NCBI RefSeq assembly: GCF_004104355.1
Contig: NZ_RJLM01000004.1
Location: 62,001-126,000 of the forward strand
Direction: 5' to 3'
DNA length: 64,000 nucleotides
From: Photobacterium chitinilyticum
GTDB lineage: Bacteria > Pseudomonadota > Gammaproteobacteria > Enterobacterales > Vibrionaceae
The notes under the pieces are model-generated. The model was given only the letters and a program-made list of their open reading frames with translations. It made no database searches and had not been told where the DNA came from. Shown here one piece after another: positions 1 to 8,810 of this stretch (position 1 is its first letter; the number at the start of each line of letters is the position of its first letter). The translations under genes and the position numbers were made by a program.

Positions 1-1209
1 CGAACCCATGTAGTGGGGATCGACCAGACTCTGGTGGATATTGAAGCGTGTGTCGATGATGAATTCCTGGAACGCTATGAGCTAAGTAAAGGCCACTCGC
101 TAGTCATTTCTGATGAAAAAGCAGAAGCGCTGTATCAAGAGCTGAAAGAAAATGATCTGATCAGCCATGAGTTTGCTGGTGGCACGATTGGCAATACCCT
201 GCACAATTACTCTGTACTGGCTGACGACAAATCAGTATTGCTTGGTGTTATGAGCAAAGATATCGAAATAGGTAGCTATGCATACCGTTATCTTTGCAAT
301 ACCTCAAGCCGTATGGATATGAACCACCTTCAGCCTGTACATGGTCCTATTGGTCGTTGTTTCGCGTTGATCTCGAAAGAAGGCGAGCGTACGTTTGCCA
401 TCAATGAAGGTCGAATGAACCAGCTGGATCCGAGCAGCATACCTGAAACGGTATTCAAGGGTGCATCGGCCTTGGTGCTGACTGCCTACTTGGTGCGCTG
501 CAAAGAAGGCGATCCGATGCCGGAAGCAACGATGCGTGCCATTGAGTATGCGAAAAAGCACGATGTGCCTGTGGTACTAACATTGGGAACCAAATTCGTT
601 ATTGAAGACGATCCGCAGTGGTGGCGTGACTTCCTACGTGATCATGTGACTGTTGTTGCGATGAACGAAGATGAAGCCGAAGCATTAACTGGAGAGGCGG
701 ATCCGCTAGTTGCATCCGAAAAAACCCTGGAATGGGTAGATTTGGTTCTGTGCACTGCAGGTCCTGTTGGTTTGTATACGGCCGGTTATACCGAAGATGA
801 AGCTAAGCGTGAAACGAGCCTGCCATTATTGCCGGGTGATATCCCTGAATTCAATCGCTATGAGTTTAGTCGTCCAATGCTGAAAAATGATTGTGAGAAT
901 CCGCTGAAAGTGTATTCTCACATTGCTCCGTACATGGGTGGTCCAGAGCGCATCAAGAACACCAATGGTGCCGGTGACGGCGCACTGTCTGCACTACTGC
1001 ACGATATGTCGGCCAATCGCTACCACAGAGAGAATGTACCGAAGTCGAGCAAGCACCAGCATAACTTCCTGACTTATTCGTCGTTCTCCCAAGTTTGCCT
1101 ATATTCAAACCGTGTGAGTTATGAAGTACTGGCCCAGCATTCGCCACGTCTGTCTCGTGGTCTGCCAGAGCGTGAAGTTAGCCTGGAAGAAGCATACTGG
1201 GAACGTTAA
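1..1209 (+). CDS. gsk: inosine-guanosine kinase, 5' end outside the window
   Basis: Phosphorylates inosine and guanosine to IMP and GMP with ATP in purine salvage (cytoplasmic, PfkB/ribokinase family). The frame is open from base 1, so about 32 N-terminal residues are missing compared with the 434-residue E. coli Gsk; the GTG at 13 is internal and not the start. The sequence follows E. coli Gsk almost throughout (GIDQTLVDIEA near the start, FAGGTIGNTLHNYSVLADD, and a C-terminus ending in GLPEREVSLEEAYWER). The ribokinase anion-hole and catalytic segment NTNGAGDGAL is intact near window residue 320. It is followed by a Rho-independent terminator. Confidence 0.97.
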   Translation, partial: RTHVVGIDQTLVDIEACVDDEFLERYELSKGHSLVISDEKAEALYQELKENDLISHEFAGGTIGNTLHNYSVLADDKSVLLGVMSKDIEIGSYAYRYLCNTSSRMDMNHLQPVHGPIGRCFALISKEGERTFAINEGRMNQLDPSSIPETVFKGASALVLTAYLVRCKEGDPMPEATMRAIEYAKKHDVPVVLTLGTKFVIEDDPQWWRDFLRDHVTVVAMNEDEAEALTGEADPLVASEKTLEWVDLVLCTAGPVGLYTAGYTEDEAKRETSLPLLPGDIPEFNRYEFSRPMLKNDCENPLKVYSHIAPYMGGPERIKNTNGAGDGALSALLHDMSANRYHRENVPKSSKHQHNFLTYSSFSQVCLYSNRVSYEVLAQHSPRLSRGLPEREVSLEEAYWER

Positions 1210-1250
1210 GCCCTAGGGGCGAGGCGTAAGAACCGAGTATCGAGAATAAT

Positions 1251-1277
1251 AAAAACCGCCGGAAGGCGGTTTTTTTG
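1251..1277 (+). terminator. Rho-independent terminator of gsk
   Basis: A GC-rich stem ACCGCC/GGCGGT is followed by a run of seven T, about 40 bases after the gsk stop. Confidence 0.85.
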
Positions 1278-1293
1278 TTTTTAGGAGCTTGAT

Positions 1294-1355
1294 ACCCCCT
1301 CCCAGCCTCCCCTTGAAAAGGGGAGGAGCAAAGGCTTTGCTCGCAGAGTGTTAGT
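1294..1355 (+). repeat. intergenic repeat, copy A
   Basis: About 60 bases that recur at 1478-1536 in the same orientation with few changes. The unit has two stems in tandem: CCTCCCCTT/AAGGGGAGG and AGCAAAG/CTTTGCT, followed by CGCAGAGTG. It looks like a REP-like or ERIC-like dispersed intergenic element. The rest of the 1210-1597 gap (1356-1477) is G-rich and carries a further CTTCCCCTT/AAGGGGAAG pair; no plausible gene is seen there. Confidence 0.7.
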
Positions 1356-1477
1356 GCTGAACCAGTTCTTCCCCTTGTTCGATGATGGCTGGGAGAGCGA
1401 GGAAGTTGATAGAAGGGGAAGTTAGATGGGGTTGCTTCTCTGGAGGGGTTGTTGCGGTGAGGTTTGGTGAAATTAAC

Positions 1478-1536
1478 CCTTCCCTGCCTCCCCTTGAAAA
1501 GAGGAGGAGCAAGGGCTTTGCTCGCAGAGTGATAGC
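1478..1536 (+). repeat. intergenic repeat, copy B
   Basis: Second copy of the unit at 1294-1355. It keeps the core CCTCCCCTTGAAAAG and the GCTTTGCTCGCAGAGTG tail but has a mismatch in the first stem (AGAGGAGG instead of GGGGAGG). Confidence 0.7.
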
Positions 1537-1544
1537 GCAATAAC

Positions 1545-1572
1545 AAAAAACGAGAGCTCATGGCTCTCGTTT
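1545..1572 (-). terminator. Rho-independent terminator of asnB
   Basis: On the minus strand a CGAGAGC/GCTCTCG stem is followed by six T, 25 bases after the asnB stop. Confidence 0.85.
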
Positions 1573-1597
1573 CAGTATTTAGATGATAACTGGGCCG

Positions 1598-3274
1598 TTA
1601 AGCTTTTTGTTCATAAGCTTCATTGTGAACGGCGGCAACAGCTCGGCCTGATGGGTCTGCACTGTTTTTGAAGCTCTCGTCCCACTCAATAGCTTTGGCA
1701 CTTGAACAAGCGATTGACGGGCCTCCTGGGACACATTTCGCGGCATCTTCCAGCGGGAATAGCTCTTCGAAGATCTCGCGGTACATATAGCCTTCTTTGG
1801 TAGTTGGCGTGTTATACGGGAAGCGGAACTTCGCAGTTTCAAGTTGTTGCTCGGTCACTTTGGCGTCGGCGAGCTCTCTCAGAGAGTCAATCCAGCTGTA
1901 ACCTACGCCATCAGAGAACTGTTCTTTCTGGCGCCATGCGACAGATTCTGGCAGGTAATGGCCAAAACACTCACGGAGGATGTGTTTCTCCATTTTACCG
2001 TTACCACACATCTTGTCTTCTGGGTTCAGGCGCATTGCCACTTCCAAAAACTCTTTGTCGAGGAAAGGAACACGTGCTTCGATCCCCCAGGCTGCCATGG
2101 ATTTGTTGGCTCGGGCACAGTCGAACATGTTCAGGGCCAGTAGTTTGCGAACGGTTTCCTCGTGGAACTCTTTCGCGTTTGGTGCTTTGTGGAAGTAAAG
2201 GTAACCACCGAAGACTTCATCCGCCCCTTCGCCTGAAAGTACCATTTTGATCCCCATCGCGCGGATCTTACGTGACATCAGGTACATTGGGGTCGATGCA
2301 CGAATGGTAGTGACGTCATAGGTTTCGATGTGGTAAATCACATCACGAATTGCATCTAGGCCTTCTTGTACCGTATAGGTCAGTTCATGGTGAACGGTAC
2401 CAATGCTATCAGCTACCACTTTCGCAGCTTTCAGATCGGGAGCACCTTCAAGGCCGATAGCGAATGAGTGTAGTGTCGGCCACCATGCCTGAGATTGTTC
2501 GTCATCTTCGATACGACGAGCAGCGAATTTTTTGGTGATAGCGGAGATTACTGATGAGTCCAGGCCGCCGGATAACAGCACACCGTATGGAACATCTGTC
2601 ATTAGCTGTCGTTTGACGGCACTTTCTAGTGCATCTGACAGTGCGACTTTATCGGTCTCTGCCTCGGCAACAGTGTCAAATTCCATCCAGTCGCGTTTGT
2701 AATAACGAACTGGCTCGCCTTTCTTGCTCCACAGGAAGTGGCCTGGAGGGAATTCGCTGATGGTTTTACAAACTGGTACCAGTGACTTCATTTCGGAAGC
2801 GACATAGTAGTTACCGTGTTCGTCGTGGCCATGGTATAGCGGAATAATACCAATGTGGTCACGGCCGATTAGGTAGGCATCTTCTTGTTCGTCATACAGG
2901 ATGAAGCCAAAGATACCGTTGAGGTAATCAAGCAGTTCTGGTCCTTTTTCTTTGTAAAGTGCCAGAATAATTTCACAGTCAGATTCCGTTTGGAAAGGGT
3001 AGTCGGGTGCAAATTCAGCCTGCAATTCTTTGTGGTTGTATATCTCACCGTTAACCGCAAGTGCATGTGTTTTATCTTCGTTGTATAGAGGTTGCTCACC
3101 GCTATTGAGGTCAACAATAGCCAAGCGCTCGTGCACTAGAATAGCTTTTTCCGAAGAATAGATACCTGACCAGTCAGGACCGCGATGGCGCATTTTCTTG
3201 GACATTTCCAGCGCTGTTTCGCGTAATGCTGCTGCATCACTTTTAATGTCTAAGATACCGAATACTGAACACAT
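1598..3274 (-). CDS. asnB: asparagine synthetase B (glutamine-hydrolysing)
   Basis: Makes asparagine from aspartate, ATP and glutamine in the cytoplasm. The protein starts MCSVFGIL, so the N-terminal nucleophile of the class II glutaminase domain is Cys2. The synthetase domain has the PP-loop LSGGLDSS near residue 230. The length, 558 residues, is close to the 554 of E. coli AsnB, with high identity to the C-terminal CVPGGPS region. I chose the ATG at 3274 rather than the in-frame ATG at 3313 because catalytic Cys must follow the initiator Met and a GGAG lies nine bases upstream. The 5' leader contains the long hairpin at 3329-3380. It is monocistronic, with its own terminator. Confidence 0.97.
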   Translation of the reverse strand: MCSVFGILDIKSDAAALRETALEMSKKMRHRGPDWSGIYSSEKAILVHERLAIVDLNSGEQPLYNEDKTHALAVNGEIYNHKELQAEFAPDYPFQTESDCEIILALYKEKGPELLDYLNGIFGFILYDEQEDAYLIGRDHIGIIPLYHGHDEHGNYYVASEMKSLVPVCKTISEFPPGHFLWSKKGEPVRYYKRDWMEFDTVAEAETDKVALSDALESAVKRQLMTDVPYGVLLSGGLDSSVISAITKKFAARRIEDDEQSQAWWPTLHSFAIGLEGAPDLKAAKVVADSIGTVHHELTYTVQEGLDAIRDVIYHIETYDVTTIRASTPMYLMSRKIRAMGIKMVLSGEGADEVFGGYLYFHKAPNAKEFHEETVRKLLALNMFDCARANKSMAAWGIEARVPFLDKEFLEVAMRLNPEDKMCGNGKMEKHILRECFGHYLPESVAWRQKEQFSDGVGYSWIDSLRELADAKVTEQQLETAKFRFPYNTPTTKEGYMYREIFEELFPLEDAAKCVPGGPSIACSSAKAIEWDESFKNSADPSGRAVAAVHNEAYEQKA

Positions 3275-3328
3275 ACTTTTGACTCCAACTTCAAATTGCT
3301 TGTAGCTATCCATAATTGTTTGGGAGGG

Positions 3329-3380
3329 GGAGTAAGAATTGAGTGCCTAGTTCCTAGTCTAGGCATTCAATTCTTACTCC
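3329..3380. repeat. 22-bp-stem inverted repeat upstream of asnB
   Basis: Two 22-base arms, 3329-3350 and 3359-3380, pair completely except for one G-T wobble, around an 8-base loop TTCCTAGT. A further GGGAGG/CCTCCC pair (3322-3327 with 3393-3398) flanks them. Transcribed leftward, it would fold about 55 bases upstream of the asnB start. The loop and inner arms consist of CTAG-rich segments (CCTAGTTCCTAGTCTAGG) resembling debris seen at other gene ends in this window. The remaining 3381-3550 gap is AT-rich and should hold the asnB promoter; no ORF is seen. Confidence 0.75.
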
Positions 3381-3550
3381 TTGCTGCTAACGCCTCCCGT
3401 TCTTAATTGTTAAAATTGCGTATTCAGTAATGAAATGCAACTATTAATCTCAATTCAATTGAAGAAAAGGCTTGTCGGTGAATGTTATTCGGTTTAATTG
3501 GTTTTTTCTGAATATATTTCAATGCTGGCCGGTTTTTTAATCGGAAAAGT

Positions 3551-3574
3551 AAACGGCAGCCGAGGCTGCCGTTT
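3551..3574 (-). terminator. probable terminator of the antiporter gene
   Basis: Perfect inverted repeat AAACGGCAGCC/GGCTGCCGTTT, 24 bases after the stop at 3598. The T tract on the minus strand is short, so termination strength is uncertain. Confidence 0.6.
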
Positions 3575-3597
3575 AAATATTGATGAAGTGAAAGTGG

Positions 3598-5184
3598 CTA
3601 TAGAGGTTTTATGTCAGGCGACAGGTGTTCGCAAACATGACGGGCAAAACCGCTTCCTGCCTCGTTGTAGATATTGAATGCCGCATCGACTCCCAGCTCA
3701 TTGAGAAGTGCTTCATCTTCATTATATTTGGCGATAGCGGCAATTTTCCCTTCATAATTACGTTCGCGAATTTGTTCTAGGGCAAAACTGTTAGCCTGGC
3801 TATGCGGCATGGCCAGCAAAATTAACTCGGTGCTATGGCGGGAGATGGCACGGGCCCAGAAATCTGAGTCAGTGGCGTCGCCGTGAATTACATTGCGGCC
3901 AGCAGCCTGGTGGACTTGAACTGATTCTTCGCGAGTTTCAACTCCGATGACCTGTTCGCCGTAGCGTTCCACTAATTCATCGTAGGCACCTGAGCCAATA
4001 CGGCCCATACCCAGAATCATGATTTTCTTGTTACCGAGATCAATCAATTTATCGCTCGAATTAAGTTCATCTGGCTCAAACTCCTTCAGCCATTTTGAAG
4101 CATCTTTGTATAGTCGGTGGCCGATGTTATTCAAGGGTGCTGCGATAAGGAAAGAAAGTGATACGGCAATGGCGATAGCAACCAGAAAGTTTCCCGGTAG
4201 TATCCCCATACTGTAAGCAAGCCCGCCAACAATCAGCCCAAACTCACTGTAGTTGAACAAGGTGAGGGTGCCGAGTAGCGAAGTCCGGACCCGATAACGG
4301 AATAGGTTAAAGATTATGTAGTAGAGAATTCCTTTTATCGGCAACAGTAGCAGTAACAATATTGCCATCAGGAAGCCGTCGAGGGTCGGTTCCTCGGACA
4401 GGCCAATATTGAGAAAGAAGCAGACCAGCAATAGCTCTTTTAAGTTGAACAGAGATTTTGATAATTCAGAGGCTTTGGGGTGGGCGGCCAGCATCATGCC
4501 CAGAATTAGCGCACCAAGATCGGCTTTCATCCCGACAGCCTCAAATAGCCCAGCGCCGGCGACTAACGCAAGAAAGATCCCGTATAAGACCAGCATTTCC
4601 CCGTGGCCCGCTTTATCGAGAATTTTAAACAGCGACGGTCGAAGTAGGGGCAGGGCAAACAAGACCAGCGCAGTGATCTCTGGAATTTTTCCGGTGGAGA
4701 CCGTCAGGAAGATAACCGCAAAGATATCTTGCATGACCAGTATACCTATCGCCAGCGTACCGTAGGTTGCATTGAGTTCGCCTTTTTCCTGTAGTGCCTT
4801 GATCGCAAAAACAGTGCTTGAAAATGAGAGGGCGAAGGCAAGAAGGCCGAGCTGCATGATATCGAGCTCGCTGAGCATACCTAGGCCAAGTTGTTTCAGG
4901 GCTAGCAGGGCAAGGGTGAATAGACCCGTTGATAGCAGGTTATGTAGCGTTGCCCCTCCCCAGATCTCTTTGGTGAGCAGGGTTTTCACATCGAGCTTAA
5001 GGCCAATCGAGAATAGCAGTAGAGTCACCCCGAGATCGGCGAGTACATTAAGGGTTTCTGTTGATTGGTAACCGGCACTATTAAGGGCAAAGCCCGCAAC
5101 AAGAAAGCCCACCAGTGGTGGAAGCTTGCACCTTAAGGCGATAAAGCCAGCCAGGAAGGCGGCAATAATAAAAATGAGTTCCAT
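3598..5184 (-). CDS. CPA2-family cation:proton antiporter with TrkA-N domain
   Basis: A 528-residue inner-membrane protein. Residues 1-370 are strongly hydrophobic with about 11-12 membrane segments typical of the KefB/YbaL (CPA2) Na+ or K+/H+ antiporter fold. The C-terminal part is a Rossmann RCK/TrkA-N domain starting KIMILGMGRIG near residue 388, with an acidic residue (GVETREES) at the end of the second strand, consistent with nucleotide binding. It resembles E. coli YbaL, which is also a gsk neighbour, but is 30 residues shorter, so I give no symbol. No KefF/KefG-like ancillary oxidoreductase gene lies next to it, and the transported cation cannot be told from sequence. Confidence 0.85.
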   Translation of the reverse strand: MELIFIIAAFLAGFIALRCKLPPLVGFLVAGFALNSAGYQSTETLNVLADLGVTLLLFSIGLKLDVKTLLTKEIWGGATLHNLLSTGLFTLALLALKQLGLGMLSELDIMQLGLLAFALSFSSTVFAIKALQEKGELNATYGTLAIGILVMQDIFAVIFLTVSTGKIPEITALVLFALPLLRPSLFKILDKAGHGEMLVLYGIFLALVAGAGLFEAVGMKADLGALILGMMLAAHPKASELSKSLFNLKELLLVCFFLNIGLSEEPTLDGFLMAILLLLLLPIKGILYYIIFNLFRYRVRTSLLGTLTLFNYSEFGLIVGGLAYSMGILPGNFLVAIAIAVSLSFLIAAPLNNIGHRLYKDASKWLKEFEPDELNSSDKLIDLGNKKIMILGMGRIGSGAYDELVERYGEQVIGVETREESVQVHQAAGRNVIHGDATDSDFWARAISRHSTELILLAMPHSQANSFALEQIRERNYEGKIAAIAKYNEDEALLNELGVDAAFNIYNEAGSGFARHVCEHLSPDIKPL

Positions 5185-5299
5185 GTTGAGACTAACGATC
5201 CTTTCTTGTTGTGATCCCAGTGGGGCTATCTATATAACCAATAGACTAACGATGATTGATGCATTATGGGGTCTTAATTTTTGTGCGCAATATAACACA

Positions 5300-5330
5300 A
5301 GGGGCATGTACCTGTCCGGTACATGCCCCT
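5300..5330 (-). terminator. hairpin at the end of the nagBAC operon
   Basis: Perfect 13-bp stem AGGGGCATGTACC/GGTACATGCCCCT with a 5-base loop, 57 bases past the nagC stop. On the minus strand it is followed by TTGTGTTATATT, a weak T tract. It probably ends nagBAC transcripts. Confidence 0.65.
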
Positions 5331-5387
5331 ATATTCGAGTGGCGAATAAACAAGCGACGCTTGTCGTTCTTCGCTTTGCGTTAGATC

Positions 5388-6602
5388 TTAATCTTCAAGC
5401 ATACGCTGGAGGAGTACACCATTTAGCATGGCGCGCTTGATCATTGAGAAAGCGCCAATAGTCGGTTGGCTGTATAGCTCTGATTCAACAATCGGAAGAT
5501 CTTTATGGAACGTAGACAATGACTGAGTTTCAATGCAGCGGCGAATGGCTGGGAAAATGACATCCTTTGCTTGGATGATATTGCCGGCAATCACTATTTT
5601 TTGCGGGTTGAATAAGTTAATGGTCATTGCCAGTGCCTTGCCTAACTGGTTACCGACTTTGATCAGAGCCTGGCTGGCCAGTTCGTCACCTTTATTGGCC
5701 GCTTCGCAGATGGCTGGCATGGTGACTTCTTCCAGTTCCTGCAAGCTACTTTGGTAACCCTGAGCCAATAGCGTCTGTACCTGTTTGATGATTGCAGGAT
5801 CGGCAGCAACCGTTTCTAGGCAACCGAAGTTACCGCATTGGCATTTATCCCCCAGTGGATCGATCTGGATATGGCCAATTTCGCCGACGTTGCGGTTAAA
5901 GCCAAGAAATACCTGACCGTTCACGATGATCCCGGCACCAGTACCATGGTGGACACTGACCAGAATCGAGTCTTTGCAATCCTGACTGGCTCCAAAATAG
6001 TGCTCGGCCAGTGCCAGGCCGCGGATATCGTTACCGACAAAGCAGGAAACTCCAAACTTTTCGCTGATGATCTCCGAGAGTGGGAAGTTATCAATTTCAA
6101 TATGCGGCATATATTCGATAATGCCGTTTTCCGGATCTATCAGACCTGGCAGGGTGATACCGAAGGCAACCAGCTCACGCATAACATTCTGGTTGTCTGC
6201 AATGAACTGACGGATATGGCCAAGTAGACCATCAGTAAGCTCTTGTTGGGTCGCGTAGTTAAACTGATGTGCTGCGCTGGCAATGTGCTTGCCGCTTAAA
6301 TCATAAATGGTTAACTCGATGTAGTTACGTCCGAGGCGGATCGCAATCGAATGAAAAGGGGCTGACTCTGTTGTCAGCGATATGGCACGTCGACCACCGG
6401 TGGAAGCTTGTTGCGCGACCTCTTTAATTAGGCCGCGCTCAAGCAATTGGCGGGTGATTTTAGTAACGCTTGCAGGAGCAAGCTGACTTACGTCTGCAAC
6501 CTGGATACGTGATATAGGGCCTTGCAAGTCTATGAGTCTGTAAACAGCTGCACTGTTAAGCTGTTTTACCAGATCTACATTACCAATTTGTCCGCCTGTC
6601 AT
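5388..6602 (-). CDS. nagC: N-acetylglucosamine repressor NagC
   Basis: ROK-family transcriptional repressor that senses GlcNAc-6-phosphate and controls amino-sugar genes. The N-terminal winged HTH occupies about residues 15-75 (GPISRIQVADVSQLAPASVTK). The ROK domain follows, with the zinc-binding CQCGNFGCLE signature near residue 255. Its 404 residues match the 406 of E. coli NagC. It is the last gene of nagB-nagA-nagC, with its start two bases after the nagA stop, so translation is probably coupled. It probably autoregulates the locus through the site at 8705-8726. Confidence 0.95.
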   Translation of the reverse strand: MTGGQIGNVDLVKQLNSAAVYRLIDLQGPISRIQVADVSQLAPASVTKITRQLLERGLIKEVAQQASTGGRRAISLTTESAPFHSIAIRLGRNYIELTIYDLSGKHIASAAHQFNYATQQELTDGLLGHIRQFIADNQNVMRELVAFGITLPGLIDPENGIIEYMPHIEIDNFPLSEIISEKFGVSCFVGNDIRGLALAEHYFGASQDCKDSILVSVHHGTGAGIIVNGQVFLGFNRNVGEIGHIQIDPLGDKCQCGNFGCLETVAADPAIIKQVQTLLAQGYQSSLQELEEVTMPAICEAANKGDELASQALIKVGNQLGKALAMTINLFNPQKIVIAGNIIQAKDVIFPAIRRCIETQSLSTFHKDLPIVESELYSQPTIGAFSMIKRAMLNGVLLQRMLED

Positions 6603-6604
6603 AT

Positions 6605-7741
6605 TTAGTTCTGCTCGTATTCACCGTTAACAACAGTCGCCCGAACTTTGTACTCACGATCAAAAATAGCCAGGTTCGCAACCATGTCTTTTTTGATGGC
6701 ACCCAGTGTCTTTTCTGCACCAATTGCGCGTGCCGGATAAAGAGTAGCCATACGGATCGCTTCGTCCAGGGCGATACCTGCATGTTCGACACTGTTTTGA
6801 ACTGCTTCAATCATTGTTAGCGCCGAACCACCAAGTGTGCCATTTTCATCAACACACTTGCCATCACGATAATATACTTTCTTACCGACAAAAATAAAGT
6901 GATCAATGTCAGCTCCTGCAGGTGCAGTTGCATCGGTGACCAAAACAAGTTTATCGCCTTTCATCCTGTGAGCCATGCGAATATTGGCATAATCGACGTG
7001 GAAGCCGTCGGCAATAACGCCGGTATAGACCTCGGGAGTATCGTAGATTGCACCAACCATGCCTGGCTCTCGGCCTGCAATTGGAGTCATTGCATTGAAC
7101 AAGTGGGTGGCGAAACTGATTCCTGCCTGGAAACCTTTGCGTGCCTCGACGTAAGTTGCATTGGTGTGCCCGGCTGAAACCACGATACCCGCATCGGCCA
7201 GTTGTTTGATGTGCTCATGCGAGTTCCGCTCCGGTGCCAATGTCACTTTGGCCACTATATCGGCATTGTCACAGATTGTCTGGATCATAGCATCGTCTGA
7301 GCGACGGATATGATCAACGCTGTGAATCCCTTTTTTCATTACGTTCAGATACGGACCTTCCAGGTGCAGGCCTAGCGAGTGATTCTGATATTTAGCGTGA
7401 TATTCGCGAGCCGCGGCAATCACTGTCTTTATATCTTCGTCCGACGACGTAATAAGCGTCGGCAAGAAACTTGTACAACCTGACTTTAGGTTGGCGCGGT
7501 GCATGATGTGGATGGTATCGGCATTGATTTCATTATTGAGCATCACCCCACCGCAACCGTTAAGTTGCAGATCGATGAAGCCTGGAGTCAGGTTGGCTCC
7601 ATTCAGATCAATAGTTTCAATACCTTGTGGTAATTCGGCAGCAGGGCAAACAGCGTGAATGTTCACGCCGTCGATAATGACGGCGTGGTTACTCAGCACA
7701 TCGCTACCGGTAAAAATACGGCAATTGGTAAGCGCGTACAT
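6605..7741 (-). CDS. nagA: N-acetylglucosamine-6-phosphate deacetylase
   Basis: Converts GlcNAc-6-P to glucosamine-6-P plus acetate, the first cytoplasmic step after PTS uptake. Amidohydrolase-family markers are present: [21 protein letters not shown] and the catalytic-Asp segment VTDATAPAG. The length is 378 residues from the ATG at 7741; the TTG two codons upstream is not used because AGGAG lies seven bases from the ATG and E. coli NagA also begins MYALT. It follows nagB by 13 bases. Confidence 0.96.
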   Translation of the reverse strand: MYALTNCRIFTGSDVLSNHAVIIDGVNIHAVCPAAELPQGIETIDLNGANLTPGFIDLQLNGCGGVMLNNEINADTIHIMHRANLKSGCTSFLPTLITSSDEDIKTVIAAAREYHAKYQNHSLGLHLEGPYLNVMKKGIHSVDHIRRSDDAMIQTICDNADIVAKVTLAPERNSHEHIKQLADAGIVVSAGHTNATYVEARKGFQAGISFATHLFNAMTPIAGREPGMVGAIYDTPEVYTGVIADGFHVDYANIRMAHRMKGDKLVLVTDATAPAGADIDHFIFVGKKVYYRDGKCVDENGTLGGSALTMIEAVQNSVEHAGIALDEAIRMATLYPARAIGAEKTLGAIKKDMVANLAIFDREYKVRATVVNGEYEQN

Positions 7742-7754
7742 GAACAACTCCTTG

Positions 7755-8555
7755 TTAAAGGTTTTTAATGTTTTTAGCTTCCAGTTCCTGGAAGTACTTA
7801 ACTGTTTTGACCTTCAGCTCTTGCGTTGAAGGCTCGTCACAAACAATCAGTGATTTAGGGTGTAGCTGAAGAGCGGAGACTGTCCACAAATGGTTGACTG
7901 AGCCTTCAACAGCGGCTTGTAGTGCCTGTGCTTTGTTATGGCCGGTGACCAGAATCATGATTTCTTTCGAATCCAGCAACGTTCCGACACCAATTGTTAG
8001 TGCGTACTTCGGCACTTGGCTCATATCACCGTCAAAGAAACGGGAGTTGGCAATACGTGTGTCTTCCGTCAGTGTTTTGATGCGGGTACGTGATGCCAGC
8101 GAAGAAGCCGGTTCGTTGAAAGCAATGTGTCCATCATTGCCTACGCCGCCCATGAATAGGTTAATCTTGCCGTAAGATTTGATCTTGTCCTCATAACGCT
8201 GGCATTCAGCATCGTGATCGTCAGTGTTACCGTTTAAAAGATTGATATTTTCTTCTTGAATATCAATGTATTGAAAGAGATTGTTGTACATGAAGCTACG
8301 GTATGACTCTGGGTGATCCGCAGAGATACCGATATACTCATCCATGTTGAAGGTGACAACATGTTTGAAACTTACTTCTCCAGCTTCATAAAGCTCGATC
8401 AAACGTTTGTATGTTGCTAGCGGAGTGCCACCTGTTGGTAAACCTAACACAAAAGGACGGTCGGCTGTAGGCTGAAATTTGTTAATAGAATCAGCAATAT
8501 AGCGAGCGGACCACAAACCTACATCTTTAGCTTTATTCAGCGGGATTAGTCTCAC
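7755..8555 (-). CDS. nagB: glucosamine-6-phosphate deaminase
   Basis: Isomerises and deaminates glucosamine-6-P to fructose-6-P and ammonia, feeding glycolysis. It has 266 residues, as in E. coli. The active-site segments are intact: phosphate loop GLPTGGTPL at about 38-46, Asp72 in FNMDEYIG, and [13 protein letters not shown] around residues 136-148 carrying the catalytic Asp/His/Glu set. It is the first gene of nagBAC, and its promoter region (8556-8810) is shared with the divergent nagE. Confidence 0.97.
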   Translation of the reverse strand: MRLIPLNKAKDVGLWSARYIADSINKFQPTADRPFVLGLPTGGTPLATYKRLIELYEAGEVSFKHVVTFNMDEYIGISADHPESYRSFMYNNLFQYIDIQEENINLLNGNTDDHDAECQRYEDKIKSYGKINLFMGGVGNDGHIAFNEPASSLASRTRIKTLTEDTRIANSRFFDGDMSQVPKYALTIGVGTLLDSKEIMILVTGHNKAQALQAAVEGSVNHLWTVSALQLHPKSLIVCDEPSTQELKVKTVKYFQELEAKNIKNL

Positions 8556-8676
8556 AGTGATACCTCATTCCTAGTAGATAATACGATTAAATCTTAACGG
8601 CATATGGCCTTTGTTTTGGATAATAAAATAAGTTTTATGATCGGGCTAGCAAAATCGCTCTATTGTTAGCAAATCA

Positions 8677-8692
8677 GGTGATAAAGATCACA
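8677..8692 (+). promoter_or_regulatory. candidate CRP site between nagB and nagE
   Basis: GGTGA-N6-TCACA, one mismatch from the CRP consensus TGTGA-N6-TCACA, placed near the middle of the divergent nagB/nagE region. E. coli nagE-nagB is CRP-activated, so the site fits the expected control. Confidence 0.7.
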
Positions 8693-8704
8693 ATTGATGA
8701 GGTT

Positions 8705-8726
8705 TTAATTTGCGGGGCGAAATTAA
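8705..8726 (+). promoter_or_regulatory. candidate NagC operator
   Basis: A 22-base imperfect palindrome, TTAATTTGCG/GGCGAAATTAA, with 7-bp TTAATTT/AAATTAA arms. Its AT-rich arms around a CG-containing centre resemble NagC operators of enterobacteria. It lies 85 bases before the nagE start. Confidence 0.6.
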
Positions 8727-8810
8727 TCTCTTACACTGCAAATGACTTAATCGGGTAACTAAAAAAAGTTATCTGGCTCGCATCTAAGAAAACCATAGGG
8801 GGAACTAAGG

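Noticed and set aside
1294-1536. CRISPR array
   Set aside because: Only two units, 60 bases each with internal stems and a long, non-spacer-like interval; no cas genes nearby.
1178-1561. 127-codon minus-strand open frame after gsk
   Set aside because: It overlaps the end of gsk, the gsk terminator, both repeat units and part of the asnB terminator; the translation is low-complexity repeat sequence.
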